Part shown: in pieces, positions 19,801-29,965 of the stretch
How the letters are laid out: each line of letters begins with the position of its first letter
Numbering within the stretch: position 1 is the stretch's first letter
NCBI RefSeq assembly: GCF_009759665.1
Contig: NZ_WQNE01000034.1
Location: forward strand, 21,271 to 85,270
Direction: 5' to 3'
DNA from: Bradyrhizobium cajani
Lineage (GTDB): Bacteria; Pseudomonadota; Alphaproteobacteria; Rhizobiales; Xanthobacteraceae
Length of the DNA stretch: 64,000 nt
Notes under the pieces: model-generated
Seen by the model: the letters and a program-made list of their open reading frames with translations, nothing else
What the model was told of the DNA's origin: nothing
Databases searched by the model: none
Made by a program: the position numbers and the translations under genes

Positions 19801-20982
19801 ATGAGTAGGGTAGGGCACAAGATCAAGGCGGCTCTGCTTCAGGTCCACTCCATCGCGGGCCTCATCCTCGCGCTGCTGCTTGCCCTGATCGCGCTGACCG
19901 GCGCGATCATGAGTTTCGAGGACGAGATCGTCGATCATCTCAACGCCGACATCATGCATGTCGCGCCGCGGACCGCGCCGGTGCTGATGCCCGACGAACT
20001 GGTCGCCCGGTTGAAGGCAGCGCAGGATTTCGGCAAGGTCTCGGCCGTCACGCTGTCGAGCGATCCGTCGGCGACGGTGCGTGTCCGCTTCGCCCGCGAC
20101 GAGCAGGGCGCGCGGCCGATGTCGCTCTATGTCGATCCCCATGACGCGCGCGTGCTGGGCTCGCCGCGCGGCGAAGAGTTCTTCGCGACCGTGCGCAGGC
20201 TGCATCGCTGGCTGCTGATCCCCGGCGACGCCAAGGGCTGGGGACGCCAGATCACCGGCGTCGCCGCGCTCGGCCTGATCGTCATGCTGGTCTCGGGCCT
20301 CGTGCTGCGCTGGCCGCGGCGCGCCGGCAGCGTGAAGATGTGGTTGAAGCCGAATCTCGGAATCGGTGGCCGTGCGCTGCATCGATCGCTGCATGCGGTG
20401 ATCGGAACCTGGGTTCTGCCGGTCTATCTGGTGATGACGCTGACCGGGCTGTGGTACTCGTTCGACTGGTACAAGGACGGTGTCGTCTGGCTGTTGTCGC
20501 GCCCGCACGTCGCCGCCGCAAAAATGGAGACGAAGGCGCCACGCGCGCCCGGCCGAGCCGAGCCGGTTCAGCCGATCGGATTCGATCAGGCATGGACGAC
20601 GTTCCGGCGCGAGGAGGGCGAGCGATTCTCCAGGGCCTTGCTGACGCTGCCGGCCGGTTCAGGCACAGTGATCCGGATTCGGTCGTGGGGGAAGGATTCG
20701 ACGCTCGACACCACGCGCGACGAATTCCGCATCGATGCCGTCACCGGTCAGCTGGTCTCCGCGGAGCGCTACGCCGACAAGACGCTCGGCGAGAAGATCA
20801 TCGCGAACGTGCTCGACATCCATCGGGGTGCGGTGCTGGGCTGGCCCGGCAAGCTTGTGTTCATGATTGCCGCGGCGCTGATGCCGCTGTTCTCGGTCAC
20901 CGGCATCCTGCTCTATTTGTCGCGCCGAAAGCTGCGGCGTCCTGCGCAGCCGCCGCTCGGGCGGCTCGTTCCGGGCGAGTGA
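19801..20982 (+). CDS. PepSY-associated transmembrane protein
   Basis: This 393-aa protein has four membrane helices: an N-terminal one (IAGLILALLLALIALTGAIM), two in the middle (GVAALGLIVMLVSGLVL and WVLPVYLVMTLTGLW) and one near the C-terminus (LVFMIAAALMPLFSVTGILLYL). PepSY regions lie between them. Histidines in QVHSIAGL, RLHRWLL, LHRSLHAVIG and DIHRGAVLG are arranged as in the PepSY_TM (FpvG/FhuF-like) reductases that release iron from siderophores. Position after the TonB receptor supports that role. Confidence 0.9.
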   Translation: MSRVGHKIKAALLQVHSIAGLILALLLALIALTGAIMSFEDEIVDHLNADIMHVAPRTAPVLMPDELVARLKAAQDFGKVSAVTLSSDPSATVRVRFARDEQGARPMSLYVDPHDARVLGSPRGEEFFATVRRLHRWLLIPGDAKGWGRQITGVAALGLIVMLVSGLVLRWPRRAGSVKMWLKPNLGIGGRALHRSLHAVIGTWVLPVYLVMTLTGLWYSFDWYKDGVVWLLSRPHVAAAKMETKAPRAPGRAEPVQPIGFDQAWTTFRREEGERFSRALLTLPAGSGTVIRIRSWGKDSTLDTTRDEFRIDAVTGQLVSAERYADKTLGEKIIANVLDIHRGAVLGWPGKLVFMIAAALMPLFSVTGILLYLSRRKLRRPAQPPLGRLVPGE

Positions 20983-21057
20983 GCGGCTGCCGGAAAGGCT
21001 AGCCAACACCTCGACAATCGTTCAAAAGCTCCAGGCCGTCTTGTCAGGGTCCGTGCC

Positions 21058-22290
21058 ATGAAGCTCCCCGCCGCCACTCCAGCCGATATTCGCCGTGCGC
21101 TGCTCCTGCGTGAGGAGATCGCACTGCTCGATCTCAGGCATGAAGCGGCCTTCGCGACCGGCCATCCGCTGTTTGCCGCCAACATGGCCGCCGGCCGGAT
21201 CGAGATCGAGGCCGAGCTGCGGCTGCCGCGCAAGGACGTGCCAATCGTGCTCTATGATGACGGCGAGGGGCTGGTCGCGGCCAGCGCCGAACGCCTTGCC
21301 GCGCTCGGCTACAGCAATATCAGTGCCCTCGACGGCGGGCTGAAGGCCTGGCGCGCGGCGGGCTATCAGGTGTTCGAGGACGTCAACTCCTATTCCAAGG
21401 CGTTTGGCGAGTTGGTCGAGGCGCGCAGGCATACACCCTCACTCAGCGCCGACGAGGTGGCAAAGCTGATCGCTGACAAGGCGAACATCGCCATTCTCGA
21501 CGTCCGTCGTTTCGACGAATATGCGACCATGAACATTCCGGGCTCGGTCAGCGTGCCCGGCGCGGAGCTGGTCCTGCGGGCAGGCAGCGCGGCGCCCGAT
21601 CGCGACACCACCATCATCGTCAACTGTGCCGGCCGCACGCGCTCGATCATCGGCACGCAGTCGCTGATCAATGCAGGCGTGCCCAACAAGGTTCGCGCGC
21701 TGCGCAACGGCACCATTGGCTGGACGCTGGCGCGGCATGCGCTCAACCACGGTGCTGACCGGCGCGGCACGATCGGGCCGTTCGAGGGCGGCCCGGCCAA
21801 TGCCCGCGACGTCGCCTATCGCGCCGGCGTTCGACATATCGGGGTCGGCGAGATGTTGGCGCTGCTCGCGCACACCGATCGGACGCTCTATCGCTTCGAC
21901 GTGCGCGACGCCGAGGAATATGCGGCCGGCCATCTCCCGGGCTTCCGTCACTATCCGGGCGGTCAGCTCGTCCAGGAGACCGACATGGCCGCGCCCGTGC
22001 GCGGCGCGCGCATCCTCCTGACCGACGACAAGGGCGTCCGCGCCGACATGACGGCGTCGTGGCTCGCGCAGATGGGCTGGGAGGTCTATGTGCTCGAAGG
22101 CGGCTATGATGGCGCGCTCGATGTCGGTCCGCCGCGCGTGCTGCCCAAGCCCGACCCGGCGCATCGCTACCGCCGGCCCTATGAGGGCACCGATGTCGCC
22201 GAACGCGCGATGCAGGCCTATCTCGATTGGGAGTACGGCCTGGTCGAGCAGCTCCGCCTTGACGGCACGCACGGGTTCTACGTGATCTGA
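21058..22290 (+). CDS. Triple-domain rhodanese-like protein
   Basis: The 410 aa form three rhodanese-fold repeats (about 1-110, 125-235, 255-360), each closing with a GG-x-x-x-W/A-like segment (LDGGLKAWRAAGY, LEGGYDGALDV). Only the central repeat has the active-site cysteine (C190 in VNCAGRTRS). The corresponding loops of repeats 1 and 3 read LYDDGEGLV and LTDDKGVRA and cannot carry a persulfide. So it has one sulfurtransferase centre flanked by two structural or regulatory domains. No operon partner; sulfur donor and acceptor unknown. Confidence 0.9.
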   Translation: MKLPAATPADIRRALLLREEIALLDLRHEAAFATGHPLFAANMAAGRIEIEAELRLPRKDVPIVLYDDGEGLVAASAERLAALGYSNISALDGGLKAWRAAGYQVFEDVNSYSKAFGELVEARRHTPSLSADEVAKLIADKANIAILDVRRFDEYATMNIPGSVSVPGAELVLRAGSAAPDRDTTIIVNCAGRTRSIIGTQSLINAGVPNKVRALRNGTIGWTLARHALNHGADRRGTIGPFEGGPANARDVAYRAGVRHIGVGEMLALLAHTDRTLYRFDVRDAEEYAAGHLPGFRHYPGGQLVQETDMAAPVRGARILLTDDKGVRADMTASWLAQMGWEVYVLEGGYDGALDVGPPRVLPKPDPAHRYRRPYEGTDVAERAMQAYLDWEYGLVEQLRLDGTHGFYVI

Positions 22291-22335
22291 CCGGGCGGGC
22301 TCGCCGCGAGCCGTACACCATCACCGTCACCCCCG

Positions 22336-22474
22336 CGCAACGGCGAAGCCGTTGTCGCTGAGGTGGCCGCTTCTTAGCGGCCCTCGAAGGGCGACGGCCC
22401 GGCTGGGCCGTTCATCCTTCGAGGCTCACCCTGCGGTGCATTCGCACCGCAGAGCTCGCGCCTCAGGATGACGG
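22336..22474. repeat. Multi-hairpin intergenic element
   Basis: The element holds several perfect stem-loops in series: CAACGGC-gaa-GCCGTTG (22338-22354), GGCCGC-ttctta-GCGGCC (22365-22382), CCTCGAAGG ... CCTTCGAGG (22382-22424) and TGCGGTGC-attc-GCACCGCA (22432-22451). It ends with cctcaggatgacgg. It fills the 300-base gap between the rhodanese and serA genes and is a recognisable Bradyrhizobium-type dispersed element. No gene is seen there. Confidence 0.6.
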
Positions 22475-22592
22475 AGTTGCTGATACAAGCGTGGAGGGAG
22501 GCGCCATCTTCTCCCCGTATCCAAGCCCTATTGTGCTGCGCGTCGTCCGCGGTCTATGAGCTGCGGGCAAAGCTGCCACTTACGGAGACACC

Positions 22593-23834
<1,242 letters not shown>

Positions 23835-23837
<3 letters not shown>

Positions 23838-23940
23838 AGCATTATCGGTTCTGATTGAATCAGAACCGAAGCTCTAGATTCTTGTTTTGACGCGTTTTCT
23901 TCACGCGAACCGGTATCCACTTCGCTCGAAAACGCTCTAG
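23835..23940. repeat. Dispersed hairpin element with 25-bp perfect palindrome
   Basis: Right after the serA stop, TCGGTTCTGATT-G-AATCAGAACCGA is a perfect inverted repeat (23845-23869). The stretches tctagattcttgttttgacg and cggtatccacttcgctcg follow, and tagagc/gctcta boundaries repeat at 23835, 23871 and 23934. This is a widespread Bradyrhizobium 3'-end element and could act as the serA terminator. Confidence 0.6.
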
Positions 23941-24048
23941 GCACCCACGTTCTGGTTGCAATGATCGGCCGCGGCTCTCTACACTGTCGTCATCCTCGGC
24001 GTGTTACAAATCGCGTCGAATTTGAGCTTCAGTTGCGTCGGTGCCGCG

Positions 24049-25068
24049 ATGGAACGGGACGCCGTGCTGATCGATCTTGCACTTCAGGGCGGCGGTTCGC
24101 ACGGCGCCTTCGCCTGGGGCGTGCTTGATCGCCTGCTGGAGGAAAAGTGGCTCACCATTGCCGCGATCTCCGGAACGTCGGCAGGCGCGATGAATGCAGC
24201 GGTGCTGGCGGACGGCTGGACGGCCGGCGGCGCCGAGGGCGCGCGTGAGGCGCTTGCACAATATTGGCGCCGTGTCTCGAAGGCCGCGGCATTCAGTCCG
24301 CTCCAGCGCTCGCCGCTCGACCGGCTGATGGGACGTTGGACGCTCGATACATCGCCCTTCTACATCTTCACCGACCTGATGTCGCGGGTGCTCTCGCCCT
24401 ACGATCTCAATCCAGTTGGCTACAACCCGCTGCGCGCGGTGCTCGCAGAGAGCATCGACTTCGAGCGGCTGGCGCGCTCGCCGATCATGCTGTTCATCAC
24501 CGCGACGCGGGTGCGAACCGGGCGTGGACGCATCTTCCGCAATGCGGAGATCACGGCCGACGTTCTGCTCGCATCGGCCTGCCTGCCGACCATGTTCCGC
24601 GCCGTCGAGATCGACGGCGAGCCTTATTGGGACGGCGGCTTCGCCGGCAATCCGACGATCACGCCGCTGGTCCGCGAAAGCGACGCGCACGACACCATTC
24701 TGGTCCAGATCAATCCGACGGAGCGCCTGGAGGAGCCGCGGACGGCCGCGGAGATCCTCAACCGGCTCAACGAGATCTCCTTCAACTCGCCGCTGATGAA
24801 GGAGCTGCGCATGATCGCGCTGCTGCGCCAGGCCGCCGATCCCGGCAGCGGCGAGGGGGCGCGCTGGGCGAAGATGCGGACGCATCGGATCAAGAGCGAC
24901 ATGCTGGCGAAGTTCGGCGCGTCGTCCAAGCTCAACGCGGAGTGGGAGTTCATCTCGATGCTGCGTGCCGAGGGACGCCTCGCCGCGGAGGCGTTTCTCG
25001 GCGAGCATGGAGCGGATATCGGCAGGCAATCGACGGCCGATCTCGACGTGCTCCTGTCGGAGTGCTGA
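24049..25068 (+). CDS. Patatin-like phospholipase/esterase
   Basis: The 339-aa protein carries the patatin catalytic set: oxyanion loop GGGSHG (14-19), nucleophile S44 in GTSAG, and catalytic Asp in DGG (195-197). A GTG at 24001 would add 16 residues, but the conserved region starts at MERDAVLIDLALQGG. The GntP-family permease gene begins 3 bases after its stop, so the two are cotranscribed. In rhizobia such pairs are often linked to 3-hydroxybutyrate or PHB metabolism. That is inference from context, as no dehydrogenase gene is adjacent here. Confidence 0.88.
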   Translation: MERDAVLIDLALQGGGSHGAFAWGVLDRLLEEKWLTIAAISGTSAGAMNAAVLADGWTAGGAEGAREALAQYWRRVSKAAAFSPLQRSPLDRLMGRWTLDTSPFYIFTDLMSRVLSPYDLNPVGYNPLRAVLAESIDFERLARSPIMLFITATRVRTGRGRIFRNAEITADVLLASACLPTMFRAVEIDGEPYWDGGFAGNPTITPLVRESDAHDTILVQINPTERLEEPRTAAEILNRLNEISFNSPLMKELRMIALLRQAADPGSGEGARWAKMRTHRIKSDMLAKFGASSKLNAEWEFISMLRAEGRLAAEAFLGEHGADIGRQSTADLDVLLSEC

Positions 25069-25071
25069 GGC

Positions 25072-26526
25072 ATGGGTCTTCTCGGCCTCCTCGTCGGCCT
25101 CGGCCTGCTCGTCCTGTTTGCGTTTCGCGGGTGGAGCGTGCTCCTGCTCGCGCCGTTCGCCGCACTCGTGGCTGCGCTGTTCGGCGGCGAGCCGCTGCTT
25201 GCCAACCTCACCCAGGTCTTCATGGTGAATGCAGCCGGATTTCTGGCGCAGTTCTTCCTGATCTTCCTGCTTGGCGCCGTCTTCGGCAAGCTGATGGACG
25301 ACAGCGGCGCGGTCACGTCGGTTGCCGCCTTCATGGCCGAGCGCCTTGGCGAACGCCGCGTGGTCCTTGCGGTGGTGCTGGCTGGTGCGCTGGTCACCTA
25401 TGGCGGCGTCAGCCTGTTCGTCGCGTTCTTCGTCATCGTCCCGATGGCCCGTTCGCTGTTTCGTGCCGCGGCAATCCCGCGCCGCCTGATCCCGCCTGCA
25501 ATCGTGCTGGGGACGTCGACCTTCACCATGTCGGCGCTACCGGGCACGCCGTCGATCCAGAATGCGATCCCGATGCCGTTTTTCGGCACGACACCGTTTG
25601 CCGCGCCGGGCCTCGGCATCATCGCCTCCCTCATCATGCTCGGCGCGGGATTGTGGTGGCTGCGACGCGCCGAAGCCGCCGCCCGGCTCGCCGGGGAGGG
25701 CTATGGCGATGACGTCGAGGATATGACCGAGCGCGCAGCCGCCGACGAGCTCGTGCGCGAACGGGCGACGACGGCGCGGGAGTTCGATCCGGCGGAGATG
25801 AAGCACGGGCAGCGCAGCAGCGCGCCGGCGCCTGTGGTGACCGCGATCCTGCCGCTGGCCGTCGTCGTCGCGGTCAATCTCATGATGTCGCTCCTCGTCC
25901 TGCCGCGCCTCGATGTCTCCTATCTCGCCGAGCAGCGCTTTGGCAGCACGTCGCTCGCCGCGGTCGCGGGCGTGTGGTCGGTCGCGGTCGCGCTGGCTGC
26001 GGCCATCGCCACCACCATCGCGCTGAACTGGACGCGCCTGCCGGCATTGCGGCAGACCATGGACGCGGGGGCCAATGCGTCGGTCCTGCCTGCATTCAGC
26101 GTCGCCAGTCTCGTCGGCTTCGGTGCGGTCGTCGCCTCGCTGCCGGGATTCATCGTCGTGCGCGACTGGGTGCTCGCGATCGAAGGCGGTCCGCTGGTCT
26201 CGCTTGCAGTCTCGACCAACATTCTCGCCGCCCTGACCGGGTCGGCGTCAGGCGGACTGACCATCGCCCTCGATGCCCTCGGCCAGACCTATGTCGAGCT
26301 CGCCGAGCGGGCCGGCATCGACCTCGCGTTGATGCATCGCGTCGCGGTGATCGGCTCGGGAACGCTGGATATCCTGCCGCACAATGGTGCGGTGGTCAGC
26401 CTGCTCGCGATCTGCGGCCTGACGCATCGCGACAGCTATTTCGATATCGCGATGGTGGGCATCGTGACGTCGCTCCTGGCGCTGGTGGCCGTGATCGCTC
26501 TGGGAAGCGCGTTCGGCTCGTTCTGA
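25072..26526 (+). CDS. GntP family permease (gluconate / hydroxy-acid : H+ symporter)
   Basis: This 484-aa protein has about 12 hydrophobic segments and GntP features such as FLLGAVFGKLMDDSGA, GALVTYGGVSLFVAFFVIVPMA and SALPGTPSIQNAIPMPFFGT. Gluconate, 3-hydroxybutyrate and other short hydroxy acids are known substrates of the family. Coupling to the patatin-like hydrolase suggests uptake of an ester-hydrolysis product. A polar loop near residues 200-250 separates the two halves. Confidence 0.9.
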   Translation: MGLLGLLVGLGLLVLFAFRGWSVLLLAPFAALVAALFGGEPLLANLTQVFMVNAAGFLAQFFLIFLLGAVFGKLMDDSGAVTSVAAFMAERLGERRVVLAVVLAGALVTYGGVSLFVAFFVIVPMARSLFRAAAIPRRLIPPAIVLGTSTFTMSALPGTPSIQNAIPMPFFGTTPFAAPGLGIIASLIMLGAGLWWLRRAEAAARLAGEGYGDDVEDMTERAAADELVRERATTAREFDPAEMKHGQRSSAPAPVVTAILPLAVVVAVNLMMSLLVLPRLDVSYLAEQRFGSTSLAAVAGVWSVAVALAAAIATTIALNWTRLPALRQTMDAGANASVLPAFSVASLVGFGAVVASLPGFIVVRDWVLAIEGGPLVSLAVSTNILAALTGSASGGLTIALDALGQTYVELAERAGIDLALMHRVAVIGSGTLDILPHNGAVVSLLAICGLTHRDSYFDIAMVGIVTSLLALVAVIALGSAFGSF

Positions 26527-26543
26527 ACGAACGTGCCGGTTGC

Positions 26544-27653
26544 CTAGGCGGCGAGCCGGTCGAGCAGAGCCAGCATGACCGGTGCGTCGGGCATCGGCAG
26601 CACGGCGTCGATCCGTTCGAGCAGGCGCGACTGCAACAGCGCATTGCGCGCCTTGCCGATGGTGCCGAGCGGGCCGCGGAAGCCATGGTCCTCCCAGGCC
26701 ATTTCGAGCAGGCTCTCGCTCGTCAGGGCATCGATGAGGTCGTCGGCCTGGCGCTCGATGCTGATCAGCGGATGGGCCGAGAACACCGTCGGCTGCGGAT
26801 AGAGGATGACGGGCTTGGCCGGCGCATTGGCCTCGAGGCGCTTCCAGCGCTCCGCATCCTGGAGCACCCATTCGACCAGCTGATTCTCGTAGCCGACGAT
26901 CAGCGGCTGTGCGCCCGCGCCGCCGGCGACATAATCGTCGAACAGCTTGCCCGAGGACGGCGGCTTGAAGCCCATGCGGCGGAACACGGTGGCGACGTCA
27001 CCGTCGATCCTGCTCAGCGTGTCAGGCATCACGACGTCGCCGGACAGAAGGCTCGCCGCAAGGCCGGCGAACATGAAACCGGAGTTGGACTTGTTCGGAT
27101 CGGTGCAAACTACGCGGGCGCGCCCGAACAGGTCGGCGACGCCGATTGCCGACCAGTTCTCGCCGGCGATGATGGCCTTGAGCAGTTTCGACAGGTCCAC
27201 CGTATAGCGCGGCCCGCCGGCGGGCTGGGCGATGCCACCCTTCACCAGGCCTTCGGCGATCCTGTCCCAGGAATAAAGCACGATCGGCGAGTTGAAGATC
27301 ACCTGGTCGCGCGAGATCTTGACGCCGGAAGCCCGGGCGACCTCGACCAGCACCGACGAGGACGGCCACAGGAATTGCGGCTTCTGGTCCAGCAGCGCGC
27401 GCTCGCGGACCATTTCGACCGAGCCCGCGCGGCGGCCGTCGAGGATCAGCCCGAAGCGGCGTTCCAGCACGCTCTTCACGCGGGCATTGGCGAGAAAGCC
27501 CTCTTTCTCGCCGCCGGCAAAGCCGGACAGCCGCTTCGCTTCGCCGAAGCGGCCGGCGATCTCGGGATGCTCGCGCAAATAAACATAGCCGCCAGTCGCC
27601 GCCGCGCTCGCGGCGACGAGGCCGATGCCGAAGGCACGGCGCGAGATGGCCAT
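26544..27653 (-). CDS. Extracellular solute-binding-like protein with Tat signal, last gene of the telA operon
   Basis: This 369-aa protein begins with a twin-arginine-like leader (MAISRRAFGIGLVAASAAA). The rest has a type II periplasmic-binding fold look (VEMVRERALLDQKPQFLWPSS, NSPIVLYSWDRIAEGLV, VCTDPNKSNSGFMFAGLAA). No permease or ABC ATPase lies nearby, so it is unlikely to serve a classic importer. Its ATG overlaps the xpaC-like stop by 1 base (TGATG), showing tight coupling. The SNSGFMFAGL block mirrors SNSGAAAYLAML in the binding domain of the VWA lipoprotein two genes upstream, so the two probably share ancestry. Confidence 0.8.
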   Translation of the reverse strand: MAISRRAFGIGLVAASAAATGGYVYLREHPEIAGRFGEAKRLSGFAGGEKEGFLANARVKSVLERRFGLILDGRRAGSVEMVRERALLDQKPQFLWPSSSVLVEVARASGVKISRDQVIFNSPIVLYSWDRIAEGLVKGGIAQPAGGPRYTVDLSKLLKAIIAGENWSAIGVADLFGRARVVCTDPNKSNSGFMFAGLAASLLSGDVVMPDTLSRIDGDVATVFRRMGFKPPSSGKLFDDYVAGGAGAQPLIVGYENQLVEWVLQDAERWKRLEANAPAKPVILYPQPTVFSAHPLISIERQADDLIDALTSESLLEMAWEDHGFRGPLGTIGKARNALLQSRLLERIDAVLPMPDAPVMLALLDRLAA

Positions 27654-28309
27654 CAGGAGGTTCCTCTCTTGGTCTCGATCGGCGCCGCGGGTGGCGTCGG
27701 GCCGATGTCCTCGTCGAGCGAGCTTTTCAACAGCTTCAGCTCGATGTCCAGCTTGTCGAGGTCGGCGTCCTGGAGGTTGGCGGCATAGCGGGTGAAGGCG
27801 CCGTCGAGCCGGTCGATCATCTCGCCCGCGGCGGCCAGCCGCGCGGTGTCGGGTACGGAGCTCTTCTCCAGCGCCCGGTAGGCTTCGGCGATCTCGGCCG
27901 CGCGCGGCAGATAGTAGGTCAGAAATCGGCGCACCCGGTCGAGCCGCAGCGGATCGCGCTCGATCGCGGCGAAGATGTCGCGGGCGATCGTCACCAGATG
28001 ACGGATGCGGTCGGCCACGGCGCGGGTCCGGATGGCCGATGCGGTATACTCCATGCGTTCGGCGAGCGGCTCGGCTTCGGCCAGGAGCTCGTTTGCGAAC
28101 TCGATCTTGCCGCGTGCCACGCCGCTGGCTTCCAGCGCGGCGAACCGGCTCCTCGGCGCCAGCGCCACGATGATGCCGCCGCCGGCGAGCGCGCTGATCC
28201 CGAGCGCGATCCAGAACGGCATGCCGAGACCGATCGCGAGCGACGGCAGCAGTGCCGCGGCTGCCATCCCACCCGCGATCCAGCCAAGTCCGGACGGCGT
28301 TCCTGCCAT
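27653..28309 (-). CDS. XpaC-like (5-bromo-4-chloroindolyl phosphate hydrolysis) membrane protein
   Basis: The 218-aa protein has two N-terminal membrane helices (GWIAGGMAAAALLPSLAIGL and FWIALGISALAGGGIIVAL). A long helical cytoplasmic domain with conserved-looking RIRHLVTIARDIFAAIERDP and VRRFLTYYLPRAAEIAEAY blocks follows, the hallmark of XpaC family proteins. In Bacillus subtilis xpaC lies beside yaaN, a telA homologue. Here xpaC and telA are again in one operon, separated by the VWA lipoprotein gene. It starts on the base after the VWA gene ends. Confidence 0.82.
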   Translation of the reverse strand: MAGTPSGLGWIAGGMAAAALLPSLAIGLGMPFWIALGISALAGGGIIVALAPRSRFAALEASGVARGKIEFANELLAEAEPLAERMEYTASAIRTRAVADRIRHLVTIARDIFAAIERDPLRLDRVRRFLTYYLPRAAEIAEAYRALEKSSVPDTARLAAAGEMIDRLDGAFTRYAANLQDADLDKLDIELKLLKSSLDEDIGPTPPAAPIETKRGTS

Positions 28310-29899
28310 TCAGTTGTATCCTCGTACGGCGCGGAACGCGTCGGTGAGGCTCTTGCTGCCGTCGAACACGCGCCCTCCGGTCAGCTTTGCCAGATTGTCG
28401 AGTTGGGTGCGATCGACCTCGCTGCCGAACGTCACGCCGAACACCGGCACGCGACGGCCGTCCGCACGCCAGGCAGTCTCGAAGGTCGACATCGATCCCT
28501 GGCTCTTGCCATCGGTCATGATGACGATGGCCGGCAGATGCCGTCCGTCGTCGAGATGGGTCTTCATGGCCGCAAGCGCCTGTGCGCCGCAGGTGTAGAA
28601 GTCGGTGCCGCCGCTGGCGCGCAATTCCAGCGCGCGTGCGAGCAGGCCGGTCTGCTCGTTCTCGTCGCCGCTGGCGCGGGCCGTCCAGAGGATGTGATCG
28701 CTGAACGGCAGGACGAGAATCTGATCCGACTTGGTCCATTGCACCAGCACTTCACGCGTACGCGCGGGCGTGAGCAGGAAGCGCATGGCATCGCGTAGCT
28801 GCGTTTCGCCGGCGCCCTGCATGCTGCCGGAGACGTCGAGGCAGAGCGCAGTCAAGGAAGGCCGCCGCAGCGCTTCCTGATAGATCAGGAGCGCCTTCTG
28901 AATCACCGCGGGCTCGGGCGGACGGATGATGGTCAGTGACCGCGACGGATCCAGATTTGTCCTGGGATCGGGGGGAAGCGGCGTGGCGCGGCCGATCTCG
29001 ACGCGGCGGCCGGTCCTGGCGATCTTCGCCTGGGCATCGTTGCCGAGCAGGAACGCCTGGAGGTCGGCGAAGAAGCCTTCGACGTCCTTGCCGCGGCCGC
29101 GGTCGACGAAGCCGAGCGGCGAATCGGCGATCGCCACGCCGTCGGCGGGGTAGATCGCGTAGAGCGGCTCGTGCTTCTCGGCGATCAGCTTGTCGTTGGT
29201 TTCCTTGATGACCGCTTCATAATTCCAGATCGCCTGGTAATGCGCGCCGCTGCGCTCGCCGTCGCGGTAGAGGTCGGCGAGCCAGCCGCTCGAGCCTGCG
29301 CTGCGCTCGACCCCCTTCAGCAGTCCTCGCGCCGTCGCCAGCACTTCGGGCTTGTCGAGATCGCCGGCCTCGATCAGGTCGGGCTTGCCGATGCCGGCCG
29401 CCAGCATCGCGAGATAGGCCGCAGCTCCCGAGTTCGACTGCGTCGCCGACGTCATCAGGAATTTGAGCTTGCCGCCCTCGACGGCCGCGAGGATGTCCTT
29501 GGCGGTCACCTTGGCGCCGATCCAGCCGAGTTCCTGCGCCTTGGCGCGGCGCACGCCGAGGATCACCGGCATCTGCACGATCGACTTGACCATCTTCACG
29601 CGCCGCGTGGTGTCGAACATGTCGATCCAGATCGAGGCGGCGGGCCAGACCGCGTCGGCGCCGGGATCGCCGGCCTTGAGGGCCAGGGCGATGTCGAGCG
29701 AGCCCTGATAGCGCATGGTGCAGGTCGCGTTGCGGGACTTGCAGAACTCCTGCACCAGCGGCTCGAGGACGTCGTTTTCCGAGCCCGAGAGGATGGTGAA
29801 TTGCGGCCCCGGCCCGCCGCAGCCCGACAGCAGCATGGCAATCAACGGCGCTGCCGCGAGCAGCGCCAGCGGGCGCCGCAGGAAGCGAAGAGTTCTCAT
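28310..29899 (-). CDS. Lipoprotein fusing a solute-binding domain with a VWA domain
   Basis: This 529-aa protein has a signal peptide with lipobox LSGC (lipidated C27). Residues 30-330 look like a type II solute-binding domain (FTILSGSENDVLEPLVQEFC, TSATQSNSGAAAYLAML). A von Willebrand A domain (about 350-529) follows, with a complete MIDAS start DVSGSM (355-360) and IVIMTDGKSQGS later. An envelope-anchored protein that binds a small ligand and, through Mg-dependent VWA contacts, a partner protein is the simplest reading. Start at 29899 chosen; an in-frame ATG at 29917 is possible. Confidence 0.87.
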   Translation of the reverse strand: MRTLRFLRRPLALLAAAPLIAMLLSGCGGPGPQFTILSGSENDVLEPLVQEFCKSRNATCTMRYQGSLDIALALKAGDPGADAVWPAASIWIDMFDTTRRVKMVKSIVQMPVILGVRRAKAQELGWIGAKVTAKDILAAVEGGKLKFLMTSATQSNSGAAAYLAMLAAGIGKPDLIEAGDLDKPEVLATARGLLKGVERSAGSSGWLADLYRDGERSGAHYQAIWNYEAVIKETNDKLIAEKHEPLYAIYPADGVAIADSPLGFVDRGRGKDVEGFFADLQAFLLGNDAQAKIARTGRRVEIGRATPLPPDPRTNLDPSRSLTIIRPPEPAVIQKALLIYQEALRRPSLTALCLDVSGSMQGAGETQLRDAMRFLLTPARTREVLVQWTKSDQILVLPFSDHILWTARASGDENEQTGLLARALELRASGGTDFYTCGAQALAAMKTHLDDGRHLPAIVIMTDGKSQGSMSTFETAWRADGRRVPVFGVTFGSEVDRTQLDNLAKLTGGRVFDGSKSLTDAFRAVRGYN

Positions 29900-29965
29900 G
29901 CGCGAGCCTTCATGCAACAGCCCTTATGCGGAAGCTTCATGGAGAAACCGTTACATGGCGCGCAT

